From NCBI GenBank assembly GCA_037439465.1, contig JBBIVX010000018.1, forward strand, positions 1-63,635: a stretch of DNA of 63,635 bases. Direction: 5' to 3'. This DNA comes from Parasulfuritortus sp037439465 (GTDB lineage Bacteria > Pseudomonadota > Gammaproteobacteria > Burkholderiales > Thiobacillaceae). A program made the position numbers and the translations under genes. A model generated the notes under the pieces. The model saw only the letters and a program-made list of their open reading frames with translations. It did no database searches and was not told the DNA's origin. Of this stretch, positions 32,784 through 42,155 are shown in pieces (the stretch's first letter is position 1; each line of letters begins with the position of its first letter).

Positions 32784-35528
32784 TCAGGCCTTGTAGACCT
32801 TCACCGCGCATTTCTTGTAGTCGGTCTCTTTCGACAGCGGACAGGTCGCGTCGAGGGTGACCTTGTTGATCAATACGCTCTCATCAAACCAGGGCACATA
32901 GACCAGGCCGCGTGGCACCCGGTTGCGGCCGCCGGTCTCCAGGCGCACCTTGACCTTGCCGCGGCGCGACTCCACCCACACCAGGTCGTTGCGCTTGAGG
33001 CCCCTGGCGTCGGCATCCTTCTGGCTGATCCAGCACACGGCGGCGGGTACGGCGCGGTGCAGCTCGGGCACGCGCCGGGTCATGGTGCCGGAGTGCCAGT
33101 GTTCCAGCACCCGGCCGGTACACAACCAAAGGTCGTAGTTGGCGTCCGGCTTTTCCACCGGCGAGGCGTAGGGGCGGAAATAGATCTTCGCCTTGTGCGA
33201 AATGTCCACCTTCTTGTCGGGACCGGAGGGGGCGTCCAGGTTGCCCTCCATCATCTTCTGGCCGTTGTTGCCATAGAAATCGAAGCCCATGCCCTTCTGC
33301 ACATAGGGGTCGTACTTTTCGTTGCTGCGCCACTGGGTCTCGACCCACCTGCCGTCCTTCTGCACCACCGGCCATCTGAGGCCGCGCACCTTGTCGCCGT
33401 GGTAAACATCGAATGGCGCCAGATCATGGCCGTGGCCACTGCCGAACTTGCGGTATTCCTCAAACAGCGCCTTCTCCGGGAACCAGCCGTCCTTGAGCAG
33501 ATCGGCAACGTGGTTGCCGTGGCCCTTGGCAATGGGATCGGGCCACCTGAGCTTCTTGTTCTCCGGGGTGGCGAACAGCACCTCATAAAGTGTGGACTCG
33601 GGCGAGTAGCCCATCGCCTTGGCGGCAGGCAGCACATCGGGCAGGCCGCTTTCCAAACCGGGTACCTTCTGGGCGCCCCAGACATCCTTGAGCTTGAAGC
33701 GCTTGGATAGCTCAAGCAACATCCAGATGTCGGCGCGCGCCTGGCCGGGAGGAAGAATTTGCTGACGCCAGACCTGGGTGCGGCGCTCGGCGTTGCCATA
33801 GGCGCCCCACTTCTCGTTGATCATGGCGGCAGGCAGGATCAGGTCAGCCACCTTGGCGGACACGCCGGGATAGGCATCGGCCACCACGATGAAATTGTTC
33901 ATGTTGCGGGCGGCCTTGATCCAATGGTTGGTATTGGCGCTGTTCTGCCAGGGGTTGTTCACCTGGGTCAGGTTGAACAGTGTGTTGCCGTCTTCCAGGT
34001 CACGCATGATCTTGACGAAGTGACTGCCCATCTGCGGATTGATCGTGCCTGGTGGCAGTTTCCAGATTTCTTCCGTGTGTGCCCGGTGTTTCGGGTTCAT
34101 CACCACCATGTCGGCGGGCAGCCGATGGGCGAACACTCCCACTTCGCGCGCCGTGCCGCAGGCGGAAGGCTGGCCGGTCAGCGAAAACGCGCCATTGCCC
34201 GGCTGGCACTGGCGGCCGGTGAGCAGGTGATTCATGTACGCCTGCTCGTTGACCCAGGAACCGCGCTGGTGCTGATTGAAGCCCATGGTCCAGTAGGACA
34301 CTATCTTGCGGCCCTTCTCACAATACAGATCGGCCAGTTGTTGCAGCTTGGCCTTGAACTTGTCCAGCGGCTCGTCTGGATCGCCCTTGGCCACCTGGGC
34401 CACGAAATCCAGGGTGTAAGGTTCGACGGCGGCCTTGAAGTCGTCAAAAGAGATGGCCCAGTCCTTCATCGGCGTGGCGGCGTTCTTCTGCTCCACGGCC
34501 ACGCCTTCCTTCTTGCGCTGGGCGATGGCCTCGAATTTATCGATGACATGCACCTTCTCGTTCTTGTAGGTATCCATTTCCGCGCCCGAAGCAAACTTTT
34601 CGACGTTCTTCGGGCGGAAACCGTAGCCGATGTCGTAGGGGCCGGTGGCGAAGACGGTGTGCTTCTTGATGAAATCATGATTCAGCGCGTCGCGCCTGAC
34701 GATCTCGCGGGCGATGAAGTTCTGTATCGCCAGGTCGCCATTCGGAGCCATGATGATCTCCAGGTCAGCGATGTCGGAAGACATGTTGCCGTAAGTGGTC
34801 AGGTTCACCACTTTCATGGGTTTGTGGGTAAGACGTCTGTCGGTGATGCGCGACCACAATATGGGGTGCATCTCCGCCATGTTGGAGCCCCACAACACGG
34901 CGGTATCGGTGTGCTCGATGTCGTCGTAGTTGCCCTGCGGCTCGTCGATGCCAAAGGTCTGCATGAAGGCGACCACGGCACTGGCCATGCAGTGGCGCGC
35001 GTTGGGGTCGATGTTGTTGGAGCGAAAACCGGCCTTCATCAGCTTGGCGGCGGCGTAGCCCTCATGGATGGTGTACTGGCCTGAGCCGAAGATGGAGATG
35101 CCGGTGGGCCCCTTCTCCTTAAGCGCCCAGCGTATCTTCTCTTCCATGATGTCGATGGCCTGTTCCCAGGAAATCGGCGTGAACTTGCCCTTCTTATCGA
35201 ACTTGCCGTTGGTCATGCGCAACAGCGGCTGGGTCAGGCGGTCCTGGCCGTAATTGATCTTGCCGTTGAAGTAGCCCTTGATGCAGTTCAGGCCACGGTT
35301 CACCGGGGCATCCGGGTCGCCCTTGGTGGCGACGATCCGGCCGCCCTTGGTGGCCACCATGATGCCGCAGCCGGTGCCACAGAAGCGGCAGACGCCTTTG
35401 TCCCACTGCCATCCCGCTTCGCCCGCCTTGACAGCGGCCTCGGCCTGTTTCGACAGGGGCATACCGACCGTGGCGGCAGTGCTGGCGGCAATACTGGTCT
35501 TCAAAAAATCACGGCGTGTCAGTCCCAT
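32784..35528 (-). CDS. napA: Periplasmic nitrate reductase catalytic subunit
   Basis: NapA reduces nitrate to nitrite in the periplasm with a bis-MGD molybdenum cofactor. The 914-residue product has a Tat signal (TRRDFLKTS), the N-terminal 4Fe-4S site CRFCGTGCGIM with a fourth Cys in GLNCIKGY, the Mo-ligand Cys in DPNARHCMASAVV and cofactor-binding stretches including VLWGSNMAEMHPIL, GRQCQPGNGAFSLTGQPSACGTAREVG and LWLCTGRVLEHWHSGTMT. Length and motifs are complete. It is second in napDAGHB. Confidence 0.98.
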   Translation of the reverse strand: MGLTRRDFLKTSIAASTAATVGMPLSKQAEAAVKAGEAGWQWDKGVCRFCGTGCGIMVATKGGRIVATKGDPDAPVNRGLNCIKGYFNGKINYGQDRLTQPLLRMTNGKFDKKGKFTPISWEQAIDIMEEKIRWALKEKGPTGISIFGSGQYTIHEGYAAAKLMKAGFRSNNIDPNARHCMASAVVAFMQTFGIDEPQGNYDDIEHTDTAVLWGSNMAEMHPILWSRITDRRLTHKPMKVVNLTTYGNMSSDIADLEIIMAPNGDLAIQNFIAREIVRRDALNHDFIKKHTVFATGPYDIGYGFRPKNVEKFASGAEMDTYKNEKVHVIDKFEAIAQRKKEGVAVEQKNAATPMKDWAISFDDFKAAVEPYTLDFVAQVAKGDPDEPLDKFKAKLQQLADLYCEKGRKIVSYWTMGFNQHQRGSWVNEQAYMNHLLTGRQCQPGNGAFSLTGQPSACGTAREVGVFAHRLPADMVVMNPKHRAHTEEIWKLPPGTINPQMGSHFVKIMRDLEDGNTLFNLTQVNNPWQNSANTNHWIKAARNMNNFIVVADAYPGVSAKVADLILPAAMINEKWGAYGNAERRTQVWRQQILPPGQARADIWMLLELSKRFKLKDVWGAQKVPGLESGLPDVLPAAKAMGYSPESTLYEVLFATPENKKLRWPDPIAKGHGNHVADLLKDGWFPEKALFEEYRKFGSGHGHDLAPFDVYHGDKVRGLRWPVVQKDGRWVETQWRSNEKYDPYVQKGMGFDFYGNNGQKMMEGNLDAPSGPDKKVDISHKAKIYFRPYASPVEKPDANYDLWLCTGRVLEHWHSGTMTRRVPELHRAVPAAVCWISQKDADARGLKRNDLVWVESRRGKVKVRLETGGRNRVPRGLVYVPWFDESVLINKVTLDATCPLSKETDYKKCAVKVYKA

Positions 35529-35551
35529 CGCAATCTCCTATGATAAAGACA

Positions 35552-35866
35552 TCAATCCTGCAAGGCGGCCGGCACGGCGCAGGCCGCTTCCTGTTGATCC
35601 AACTCGGCGGGAATGCCCACGTATTCCTTACCATCCTCGGCGAAGTAGTGATAAACCATTTCCGCCATGACCACATGCGGCAGGGCCTTGATCCGCCTCA
35701 GCCCATCAATCTCGGCATGGATATCGGTGGCCTCCTGCACCACCACCATACGGCCGGAGGCTGCCTCCAACTGATGCACCTCCACGCCCTCCAGTGCCGC
35801 CACCGCCGTTGCCACTTCGGTCTGCCGGCCCGGCTCGGCCACCACCAGAATTCCAGAAAGATTCAT
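35552..35866 (-). CDS. napD: Nap maturation chaperone NapD
   Basis: NapD binds the Tat signal of NapA and holds it until cofactor insertion is done. The 104-residue product matches the family with LSGILVVAEPGRQTEVATAVAALEGVEVH and the ferredoxin-like beta-alpha-beta pattern. AAGGGA precedes the ATG by about 8 nt. It is first in napDAGHB, downstream of an FNR-type box and a TATATA element. Confidence 0.92.
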   Translation of the reverse strand: MNLSGILVVAEPGRQTEVATAVAALEGVEVHQLEAASGRMVVVQEATDIHAEIDGLRRIKALPHVVMAEMVYHYFAEDGKEYVGIPAELDQQEAACAVPAALQD

Positions 35867-35898
35867 AGCCCAATCCCTTCGCCACCAGTCGGGGTTTA

Positions 35899-35904
35899 TA
35901 TATA
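35899..35904 (-). promoter_or_regulatory. Possible -10 of the nap operon
   Basis: On the minus strand this reads TATATA within GGCTATATATAAAC, about 33 bp before the napD ATG and about 40 bp downstream of the centre of the FNR-type box. The implied start would place the box near -50. Confidence 0.4.
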
Positions 35905-35936
35905 GCCAATCCTGACGTCGTTATCTCAAGATCGCT

Positions 35937-35950
35937 TTGATATTCATCAA
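35937..35950 (-). promoter_or_regulatory. Perfect FNR/ANR-type box upstream of napD
   Basis: TTGATATTCATCAA fits the consensus TTGAT-N4-ATCAA at every position. It lies 70 bp before the napD ATG, between the end of the CYTH-CHAD gene and napD, and both neighbours are on the minus strand, so napDAGHB is its natural target. It implies induction of Nap under low oxygen by an FNR-family regulator, which is inference. Confidence 0.75.
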
Positions 35951-35993
35951 GAGCTCAGGCAGAAATCTGCACAAAGAGGCGAAGCGCCACCGA

Positions 35994-37463
35994 TCAGCGC
36001 CAGTAAGGCTTGATGCCGGCCATCGCGCCGACCCGCGCGGCCATTTGTTTGCGCCGTCCGCTGGCGCCACCGGCCAGGTAACCCTCCACCAGGCCGACGC
36101 CATAATCGATCTCACCCGCATGCCCCAACTCGGCTAACAGGGCGTGGGCGATGATCGCGTCGTTGGCGGCGCCCAGTCGATCCTGCAGCCGCGCCAGGGC
36201 GGCGAGGAAACGGCCGGCCGGCCGGCCATAAAGCGGCGCGAAGGCCTCGCCGGCATAACGCAGGCGCTTGGCGGCGAGACGCAAGCGGTGCCAACCCGCC
36301 GTATCGAGTCGATGGCGGCGCGCAGCCAGCCGTTTGAATCTTCGCCAGCGCCGGTCCAGCGCCGCCCGCGCCCAGATGGACAATTCCGCTCCGCCCACCC
36401 GCGTAGTCAGCAGGTTGCGCCCCATTTCCAACAGCAGCCGGGTAAAACGCCGCTGCGTGACGGCGGCGCGCGCCCGCTCAAGAGCGGCGGCGCGGCGGCA
36501 GCGGACGGCCGCCAGCAGCGCATCCAGCCGCTCCGGTTCAGCCAGCGCGGTGCGCACGCGCGCCAGCGTCACGGTTTCCATGACGTCCCAGTCGCGTGCC
36601 GGTCCAAGTTCCGCCATCAACCAGCGCAGCTCGGCCAGCCAACCGGGCGGTGCCGCCTCCAGGTTACTGCCGAGGCGCAACAACGTGCCCAGACGCCGCA
36701 CCGCTACCCGCATCTGGTGCAGGTATTCGGGATCGTCGCCAACCAGAAAGCCAGGCAGGTTGTGAGTGAGCTGGGTCAGCGCCGCCACCAGCAGGCGACG
36801 CCGGGCCTCGCCGGCGACCAGCCGCTTGCTGATGTCGGCGGCGATGGCCGGGCACGGCGCCATGTTATGCACGCCGGCCAGTTCGTAGCCGCGCAGCGCC
36901 TTGCTGCGATACTCGGGCAGCAACGGCACGGCCCGCAGCAAGGCCAGGGCAACGTCGAACAGGGCCGTGCCATCACCCGATTTCAACTCCAGCTCCACTT
37001 CCGCCACCGGCAGATCATGCTCGCCGGCACGGACATGGCCCAGGTCGACAGCCACCTCCAGCGACGCGGTCGGCAAGGTCAGTTGCCAGGTGCTGCGCTG
37101 GAAATCAGTGACGAATACCGGCACCAGCCTGGCCACCAGCGCCGGGTCGAGATGGCGGCGGGCCTCGGCCGGCAGCGCCTCGAGATCGAGCCCGTCGCCG
37201 GCTACCTCCACCCCCCATTCCGGGCGCGTCGACAGGCCGCCAGCCGAATGTGTGTCGAGTTTCAATGTCTGTACCCAGCGCCGGCCTTCGCGCCGCAAAC
37301 GGATGGCGTGGCGTTTTTTATAAAGATCAAGGCCGGGGGTGTCGTAATAGATGCCGTAAAGCCGAGTCTTCACGGCCTTGCTCGCCCGCAGCAGTGGGTG
37401 CCGGCGCAGGCGGGCGACATCGTTGGGGGCGATGGCCAGTTTCAGTTCGATTTCTAGCGACAT
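35994..37463 (-). CDS. CYTH-CHAD domain protein (triphosphatase/polyphosphate-associated)
   Basis: A 489-residue two-domain protein. The N-terminal CYTH domain (about 1-190) starts with the signature EIELKL and has further triphosphate-tunnel residues in TRLYGIYYDTPGLDLYKKRHAIRLRREG and EVELELKSGD. CYTH enzymes of this type hydrolyse inorganic triphosphate. The C-terminal CHAD domain (about 210-480) is helical with regular His/Arg positions (HQMRVAVRRL, ARDWDVM, LRLAAKRLRYAGEAF) and CHAD domains bind polyphosphate. It is divergent from ppk1, 70 bp away, which supports a polyphosphate role. I start at MSLEIELK (37463), preceded by GGAAGCG. Confidence 0.92.
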   Translation of the reverse strand: MSLEIELKLAIAPNDVARLRRHPLLRASKAVKTRLYGIYYDTPGLDLYKKRHAIRLRREGRRWVQTLKLDTHSAGGLSTRPEWGVEVAGDGLDLEALPAEARRHLDPALVARLVPVFVTDFQRSTWQLTLPTASLEVAVDLGHVRAGEHDLPVAEVELELKSGDGTALFDVALALLRAVPLLPEYRSKALRGYELAGVHNMAPCPAIAADISKRLVAGEARRRLLVAALTQLTHNLPGFLVGDDPEYLHQMRVAVRRLGTLLRLGSNLEAAPPGWLAELRWLMAELGPARDWDVMETVTLARVRTALAEPERLDALLAAVRCRRAAALERARAAVTQRRFTRLLLEMGRNLLTTRVGGAELSIWARAALDRRWRRFKRLAARRHRLDTAGWHRLRLAAKRLRYAGEAFAPLYGRPAGRFLAALARLQDRLGAANDAIIAHALLAELGHAGEIDYGVGLVEGYLAGGASGRRKQMAARVGAMAGIKPYWR

Positions 37464-37533
37464 GATCCGCGCTTCCGCCATGGATGCCATTGAGTCTTTC
37501 AGGTTAGCATTGAGCACCGCTCAAAGCCGGCGG

Positions 37534-39621
37534 ATGACGAAACGACACGACGACATGACCCCCACCCCTGCCAGTGAATACCTTATCAACCGCGAACTTG
37601 GCATACTCGAATTCAACCGCCGCGTCCTGGCCCAAGCCGAGGATTTGGATACGCCGCTGTTGGAGCGACTGCGCTTCCTTTGCATCTTTTCCAGCAACAT
37701 GGATGAATTTTTCGAAATTCGCGCCGCAGGCCTCAAGGAACAGATACGTCTCAACCCCCACCTCGCCGGTCCCGACGGGCTCACCGCCCGCCAGGTATCC
37801 AGGGAGGTGGCCAGGGTCTCCCATGCCCTGGTGGCCAAACAGTATGAGCTGTTCAACAACGAGGTGCTGCCCGCCCTCGCCGCCGAGGGCATCCGCTTTC
37901 ACAGGCGGGTCGAATGGACACCGGAACAGGAGGACTGGATCCGTCAATATTTCTTCAACGAACTGATGCCTGTCCTCACCCCCATCGGCCTCGACCCGGC
38001 CCATCCCTTCCCCAACGTACTCAACAAGAGCCTCAATTTCGCCGTTGAGCTGGCCGGCAAGGACGCCTTCGGCCGCAGCTCAGGCAAGGCCGTGGTGCAG
38101 GCGCCGCGCTCACTGCCGCGCGTCATCCAGCTACCCAAACCGGTCGCCGGCTGCGAGCATAGCTTCGTCTTTCTCTCCTCCATCCTGCATGCCCATGTCA
38201 GCGCCCTCTTCTCCGGCATGGAGGTGCATGGCTGTTACCAATTCCGCGTGACCCGCAATTCCGACCTGTTCGTGGATGAGGAAGAAAACAAGAATCTGCG
38301 CGAACAGCTCCAGGGCGAATTGCCCCACCGCCATTTCGGCAACGCCGTGCGCCTGGAGGTGGCCGACAACTGTTCGGAAGAGATGAAGGCGTTTCTGCTC
38401 AAGCAGTTCCACCTCGGCCGCGACGACCTCTATCAGGTGCGTGGCCCGGTCAATCTGGTGCGCCTGATGAACGTGCCGGAGAAGGTTGATCGGCCGGACC
38501 TCAAGTTCCACCCCTTCACGCCGGGGCTACCCGCGCAACTGGCCGGAGTGGAAGACCTGTTTACCGCCATCGGCCGCGCCGACATCCTGCTCCACCACCC
38601 CTACCAGTCTTTTCAGCCGGTGATCGATTTCATACGTCAGGCCGCCGAAGACCCGAGCGTGCTTGCCATCCGCCAGACCGTCTACCGCACCGGCACCGAC
38701 TCGGAACTCATGCGCCACCTCATCGCCGCCGCCCAGCGCGGCAAGGAAGTGACGGTGGTGGTCGAGCTGCTGGCGCGATTCGATGAAGAGGCCAACATCA
38801 ACTGGGCCAATCAACTGGAAGAGGCCGGCGCGCACGTTGTCTACGGCGTGGTCGGCCACAAGACGCACGCCAAAATGGCCCTGGTGGTACGCCGGGAAGA
38901 TGGCCGCCTCAAACGCTACGCCCACCTCGGCACCGGCAACTACCACGCCCGCACGGCTCGTCTATATACCGATTTCGGTCTGTTCACTGCCAACCCGGCA
39001 CTTTGCCAGGACGTCAACGACATCTTCATGCAGATCACCGGCCTTGGCGATGCCGGCGAACATGCCCACCTCTGGCAGTCGCCCTTCACGCTCCACTCCA
39101 ACATCATCAAGGCGATTCAGCAGGAAACGGCGCGCGCCCGTCAGGGCGAAAAGGCCGTTATCGTCGCCAAGATGAACGCCCTGCTCGAACCGCGCGTCAT
39201 CGCCGCCTTGCACGAAGCCTCACAGGCGGGGGTCGAGATCGACCTCATCGTGCGCGCCGTCTGCGCGCTGCGGCCGGGCATTCCTGGCATCTCCGAGCAT
39301 ATCCGGGTACGCTCGGTCATCGGCCGTTTCCTGGAGCATCACCGGGTGTTTTATTTCTGGAATGGCGGCGAGGAGAACGTCTATCTGGCCAGCGCCGACT
39401 GGATGGACCGCAACTTCTTCCGCCGCATCGAGACCTGTTTCCCCGTCCTCGACCCGCGCCTGAAGAAACGGGTCATCACCGAGGGCATCAAGCCCTATCT
39501 CAAAGACAATCTGCGGTCCTGGGAGATGCAGCCGGACGGCCACTACAAAAAACGCGCCCGGCGTGGCCGCGGCTTCTCCGCGCAGGATTTTCTACTCAAC
39601 CTGCTGACGGTGAAGACCTGA
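37534..39621 (+). CDS. ppk1: Polyphosphate kinase
   Basis: Ppk1 polymerises the gamma phosphate of ATP into polyphosphate, reversibly, at the inner membrane. The 695-residue product has all four domains: LINRELGILEFNRRVL, NMDEFFEIRAAGLKEQ, the catalytic His region GVVGHKTHAKMALVVRRE (E. coli H435 equivalent), the second His in EHHRVFYFWNGGEENVYLASADWM (H592 equivalent) and ETCFPVLDP. Start ATG 37534 is taken; ATG 37555 is nearer to homologue starts. Divergent from the CYTH-CHAD gene; ppx lies 4 kb further on the other strand. Confidence 0.97.
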   Translation: MTKRHDDMTPTPASEYLINRELGILEFNRRVLAQAEDLDTPLLERLRFLCIFSSNMDEFFEIRAAGLKEQIRLNPHLAGPDGLTARQVSREVARVSHALVAKQYELFNNEVLPALAAEGIRFHRRVEWTPEQEDWIRQYFFNELMPVLTPIGLDPAHPFPNVLNKSLNFAVELAGKDAFGRSSGKAVVQAPRSLPRVIQLPKPVAGCEHSFVFLSSILHAHVSALFSGMEVHGCYQFRVTRNSDLFVDEEENKNLREQLQGELPHRHFGNAVRLEVADNCSEEMKAFLLKQFHLGRDDLYQVRGPVNLVRLMNVPEKVDRPDLKFHPFTPGLPAQLAGVEDLFTAIGRADILLHHPYQSFQPVIDFIRQAAEDPSVLAIRQTVYRTGTDSELMRHLIAAAQRGKEVTVVVELLARFDEEANINWANQLEEAGAHVVYGVVGHKTHAKMALVVRREDGRLKRYAHLGTGNYHARTARLYTDFGLFTANPALCQDVNDIFMQITGLGDAGEHAHLWQSPFTLHSNIIKAIQQETARARQGEKAVIVAKMNALLEPRVIAALHEASQAGVEIDLIVRAVCALRPGIPGISEHIRVRSVIGRFLEHHRVFYFWNGGEENVYLASADWMDRNFFRRIETCFPVLDPRLKKRVITEGIKPYLKDNLRSWEMQPDGHYKKRARRGRGFSAQDFLLNLLTVKT

Positions 39622-39647
39622 GCGCGGACTCACAGCCGACACCGTGT

Positions 39648-40064
39648 TTACCTGGCCACCCTGATCGGTTTGCCGTTTTCGATCCGCACCCGGTCGCCCT
39701 CGACGAAACCCGGTTGATGGTAGAGGGTGAAATTGCGCCTTTCGCCATAGTCCATGTCCACAGCCACTTTCCAGACGCTGTGGCTCTTGCTGCTCTTCTC
39801 GATCTCGTTGCCGACATAGGCGCCGCCAGCGGCGCCCGCCACAGTGGCTACGGCGCGGCCGCCGCCATGGCCGATCTGATTGCCAAGCAGGCCGCCCACC
39901 AGGCCACCGGCCACGGCCCCCCCACCCGAGGCATTGCCCTTCACCTTGACGGCGTGCACCGCCTTGACGATGCCGCAGTTCTTGCAGTCATCGGCAACGA
40001 CCGGAGCAGCGATGAACGACGCCCCGGCGAGCAGGGCGAAAAGCAGGGACTTGATGGATGACAT
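39648..40064 (-). CDS. Glycine-zipper 2TM-domain outer-membrane-associated protein
   Basis: A 138-residue protein with a signal peptide (cleavage near VVA/DD), then a glycine zipper (GGGAVAGGLVGGLLGNQIGHGGGRAVATVAGAAGGAYVGNEIEK, residues about 47-90) typical of the Rickettsia 17-kDa antigen/SlyB-like family, and a beta-rich tail (WKVAVDMDYGERRNFTLYH). It has CKNC just after the cleavage site. GAGGAG lies 6 nt before the ATG. Such proteins are linked to envelope integrity; the exact role is unknown. It is convergent with ppk1. Confidence 0.85.
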   Translation of the reverse strand: MSSIKSLLFALLAGASFIAAPVVADDCKNCGIVKAVHAVKVKGNASGGGAVAGGLVGGLLGNQIGHGGGRAVATVAGAAGGAYVGNEIEKSSKSHSVWKVAVDMDYGERRNFTLYHQPGFVEGDRVRIENGKPIRVAR

Positions 40065-40122
40065 GAGTTACTCCTCAATGAATGATGAGTGTCGATGTTA
40101 GCACTACGCCCGCCTGCCAACC

Positions 40123-40668
40123 TTAACGCGGCGGGACGACGGGGGCAAAGCGGGCGGCGTATCTCTGGGGTGGTTTTTCCCAGCTTGTCAGCCAGTTGCG
40201 GAATTTGCCGGTGATCGTGGTACGTACCTCCAACTCACCTGACCGCAAACGCCGCAATACATGCCGGTAGCGGCTGTATTCCAACACCGAGCTGGCCAGG
40301 GTGCGCCGTTGCCGCTCGATGATCAGTTCGTCGTCCAGACAGTAGACGAAATCCTCCGCGCCCGCTACGGGAAAACGCTTCATGGCCCCATGCACGGTCA
40401 GCAGTTCCAGTTGGAAGCGGCCGTCGGCATGGGAGATCCGGTAGCGATTGAAACGCTCATCGTAAGCAAGGTCGCTGCCCGGAAAAAGCAGCAGGCCGAT
40501 ATTGGGCTGAGCCCCCAGAGGGAGTGGCGCGCTGCCAGGCGCTATCTGTGCGGAAAAGGCATATAGACCCGCCAGCCCCTGACACGGGCCCACCCCAACC
40601 TCAGTGGCCGCTGTCGGCATGGGCAACCCGAGAAGGGCGCAGAGCGCCACGAAGAGCCTGCCCAGCAT
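40123..40668 (-). CDS. Small secreted protein of unknown function, coupled to the AAA+ gene
   Basis: A 181-residue protein I do not recognise. Residues 1-21 are a likely Sec signal (ending TAA/TE). The mature part has two Cys (in GPCQGLAG and FVYCLDDE) and basic clusters. Its ATG shares one base with the stop of the AAA+ ATPase gene (TGATG), so it is translationally coupled to it. It is the last gene of ppx-AAA+-this gene. A cytoplasmic ATPase coupled to an exported product is a curious pair. Confidence 0.75.
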   Translation of the reverse strand: MLGRLFVALCALLGLPMPTAATEVGVGPCQGLAGLYAFSAQIAPGSAPLPLGAQPNIGLLLFPGSDLAYDERFNRYRISHADGRFQLELLTVHGAMKRFPVAGAEDFVYCLDDELIIERQRRTLASSVLEYSRYRHVLRRLRSGELEVRTTITGKFRNWLTSWEKPPQRYAARFAPVVPPR

Positions 40669-42155
40669 CAGCCTTCCGCCTTTTTTGAGGCCGGCGTGGC
40701 GCGGTTGATCGACCACAGCCTGAGCTGCTTTATCTGTTCCTCCATGGTGCGCGACAGCGGCACCATGCGGGCGGTGTTCCAGATAATGTCGTTGTCGGTG
40801 AACGGGCGCTTGTCCTGGTAAGCGCGCAGGCGGGCGGCCTTGATCGCCTGCTCGATCTCGGCGCCGCTCCAGTTCTTGGTGACGGCGGCCAAGAGGTTGA
40901 GGTTGAAGTCGGCCGGGTCTGCGCCCATGGCGCGGATATGGATGCCGAGTATGGCCTTGCGCTCGTCCTCGGTGGGCAGGTCGAGGAAGAAGAGCTGGTC
41001 GAAGCGGCCCTTGCGGATCACCTCGGCCGGCAGTTTCTCAATACGGTTGGCCGTGGCCACGACGAACACGGTAGGCGGTTTTTCCTGCATCCAGGTGAGA
41101 AAGCTGGCGAAGATGTTGTTATTGCCCGCGCCGCTGTGCAGGTCATAACCGAAGCTGTTTTCCATTTCATCGATCCACAGCACCAGCGGCGCCACTGCCT
41201 CGGCCACCTTGAGCGCATGGTCGAAGGCGTATTCCGGCGCGCCATAGGCCCCGGACAGCACCAGGTTCATGTCCAGCCGCACCAGCGGCAGGTCCCAGGC
41301 GCCGGCGATGACCTTGGCGGCCATGCTCTTGCCGCAACCGGAGACCCCCATGAACAGGATGCCGGCCGGCAAGGGCAGGCCCGCTTCGAAAGCATGGCGG
41401 GTGAACAACGACTTGCGGCTCGCCACCCACTCCTTCAGATTTTCCAGCCCGCCCACCTGGCCAAGATCCACCCGCTTGCCGACATATTCGAGGCAACCTT
41501 CCTTAAGCAGCGCATAGGATTTTTCCTCGATGATTTCCGCCCGCGCGGCCTCGATAGCCCATTTCTTCTCGCCCATCAGGCGCCTCGCCAAGTGGGTCAC
41601 CTCATTCAAGGTCATGCCTTTCATGGCGGCGGCACATTGTTCCAGCCAGTCTTGCGTCGGCGCTGGTTGCGCGCTGGCGACCAGGACGCGCAAATGATCG
41701 AGTATCTCCCGCTCGGAAGGCATCGCCAGCGTGACCAGGAAAACCTCCTTCTTCAACGCCTCGGGCAAGGTGTAATCCGGGTAGGACAGGAACAGGAAGC
41801 GGTCACGACCGGCCAGGTCGCGGTAGAGATCGCGCAGCGCGCGGGCAAGCAGCGGCTGGCCGGCAAACAGGGCCGGCATGTCCTGCATCAGGAAAAAGGC
41901 CATCTGCGCCGAGCCGGCGACATAACGGAGGGCGGCGAGCGGGTCGAGTATGGCTTCCAGCGGACCGTTACGGCCACGGAAGCCCTGGGTGGCACTCCAC
42001 TGGATGAGGGCATCATCGTTGCCGTAGTGCGCCCTGGCCAGATCGGTCAGCAGGCGCACGATGCGGTTCTCCTCGTCAGCGCGCAGGTAGATAAGCGGGT
42101 AGCCGGACAATAGGCCCCGGCGCAGACGCTCGGCGGCGTTATCGTACGCGTTCAT
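40668..42155 (-). CDS. Ycf46-like AAA+ ATPase
   Basis: A 495-residue AAA+ protein. The N-terminal half (1-235) is the helical region found in Ycf46-type proteins (SGYPLIYLRADEENRIVRLL, RFLFLSYPDYTLPEALKKEV). The C-terminal half is an FtsH-like AAA module: Walker A GVSGCGKS, Walker B LVLWIDEMEN, sensor 1 VVATANRIEKLP and the arginine-finger region RKGRFDQLFFLDLP, with no protease domain. In cyanobacteria and chloroplasts Ycf46 is linked to CO2 use; the bacterial role is open. It overlaps ppx by ATGA and the next gene by TGATG, so it sits inside a coupled unit with exopolyphosphatase. Confidence 0.9.
   Translation of the reverse strand: MNAYDNAAERLRRGLLSGYPLIYLRADEENRIVRLLTDLARAHYGNDDALIQWSATQGFRGRNGPLEAILDPLAALRYVAGSAQMAFFLMQDMPALFAGQPLLARALRDLYRDLAGRDRFLFLSYPDYTLPEALKKEVFLVTLAMPSEREILDHLRVLVASAQPAPTQDWLEQCAAAMKGMTLNEVTHLARRLMGEKKWAIEAARAEIIEEKSYALLKEGCLEYVGKRVDLGQVGGLENLKEWVASRKSLFTRHAFEAGLPLPAGILFMGVSGCGKSMAAKVIAGAWDLPLVRLDMNLVLSGAYGAPEYAFDHALKVAEAVAPLVLWIDEMENSFGYDLHSGAGNNNIFASFLTWMQEKPPTVFVVATANRIEKLPAEVIRKGRFDQLFFLDLPTEDERKAILGIHIRAMGADPADFNLNLLAAVTKNWSGAEIEQAIKAARLRAYQDKRPFTDNDIIWNTARMVPLSRTMEEQIKQLRLWSINRATPASKKAEG

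Noticed and set aside
33759..35084. Long plus-strand frame opposite napA
   Set aside because: It mirrors napA codon structure; napA carries all cofactor motifs, so the opposite frame is a shadow.
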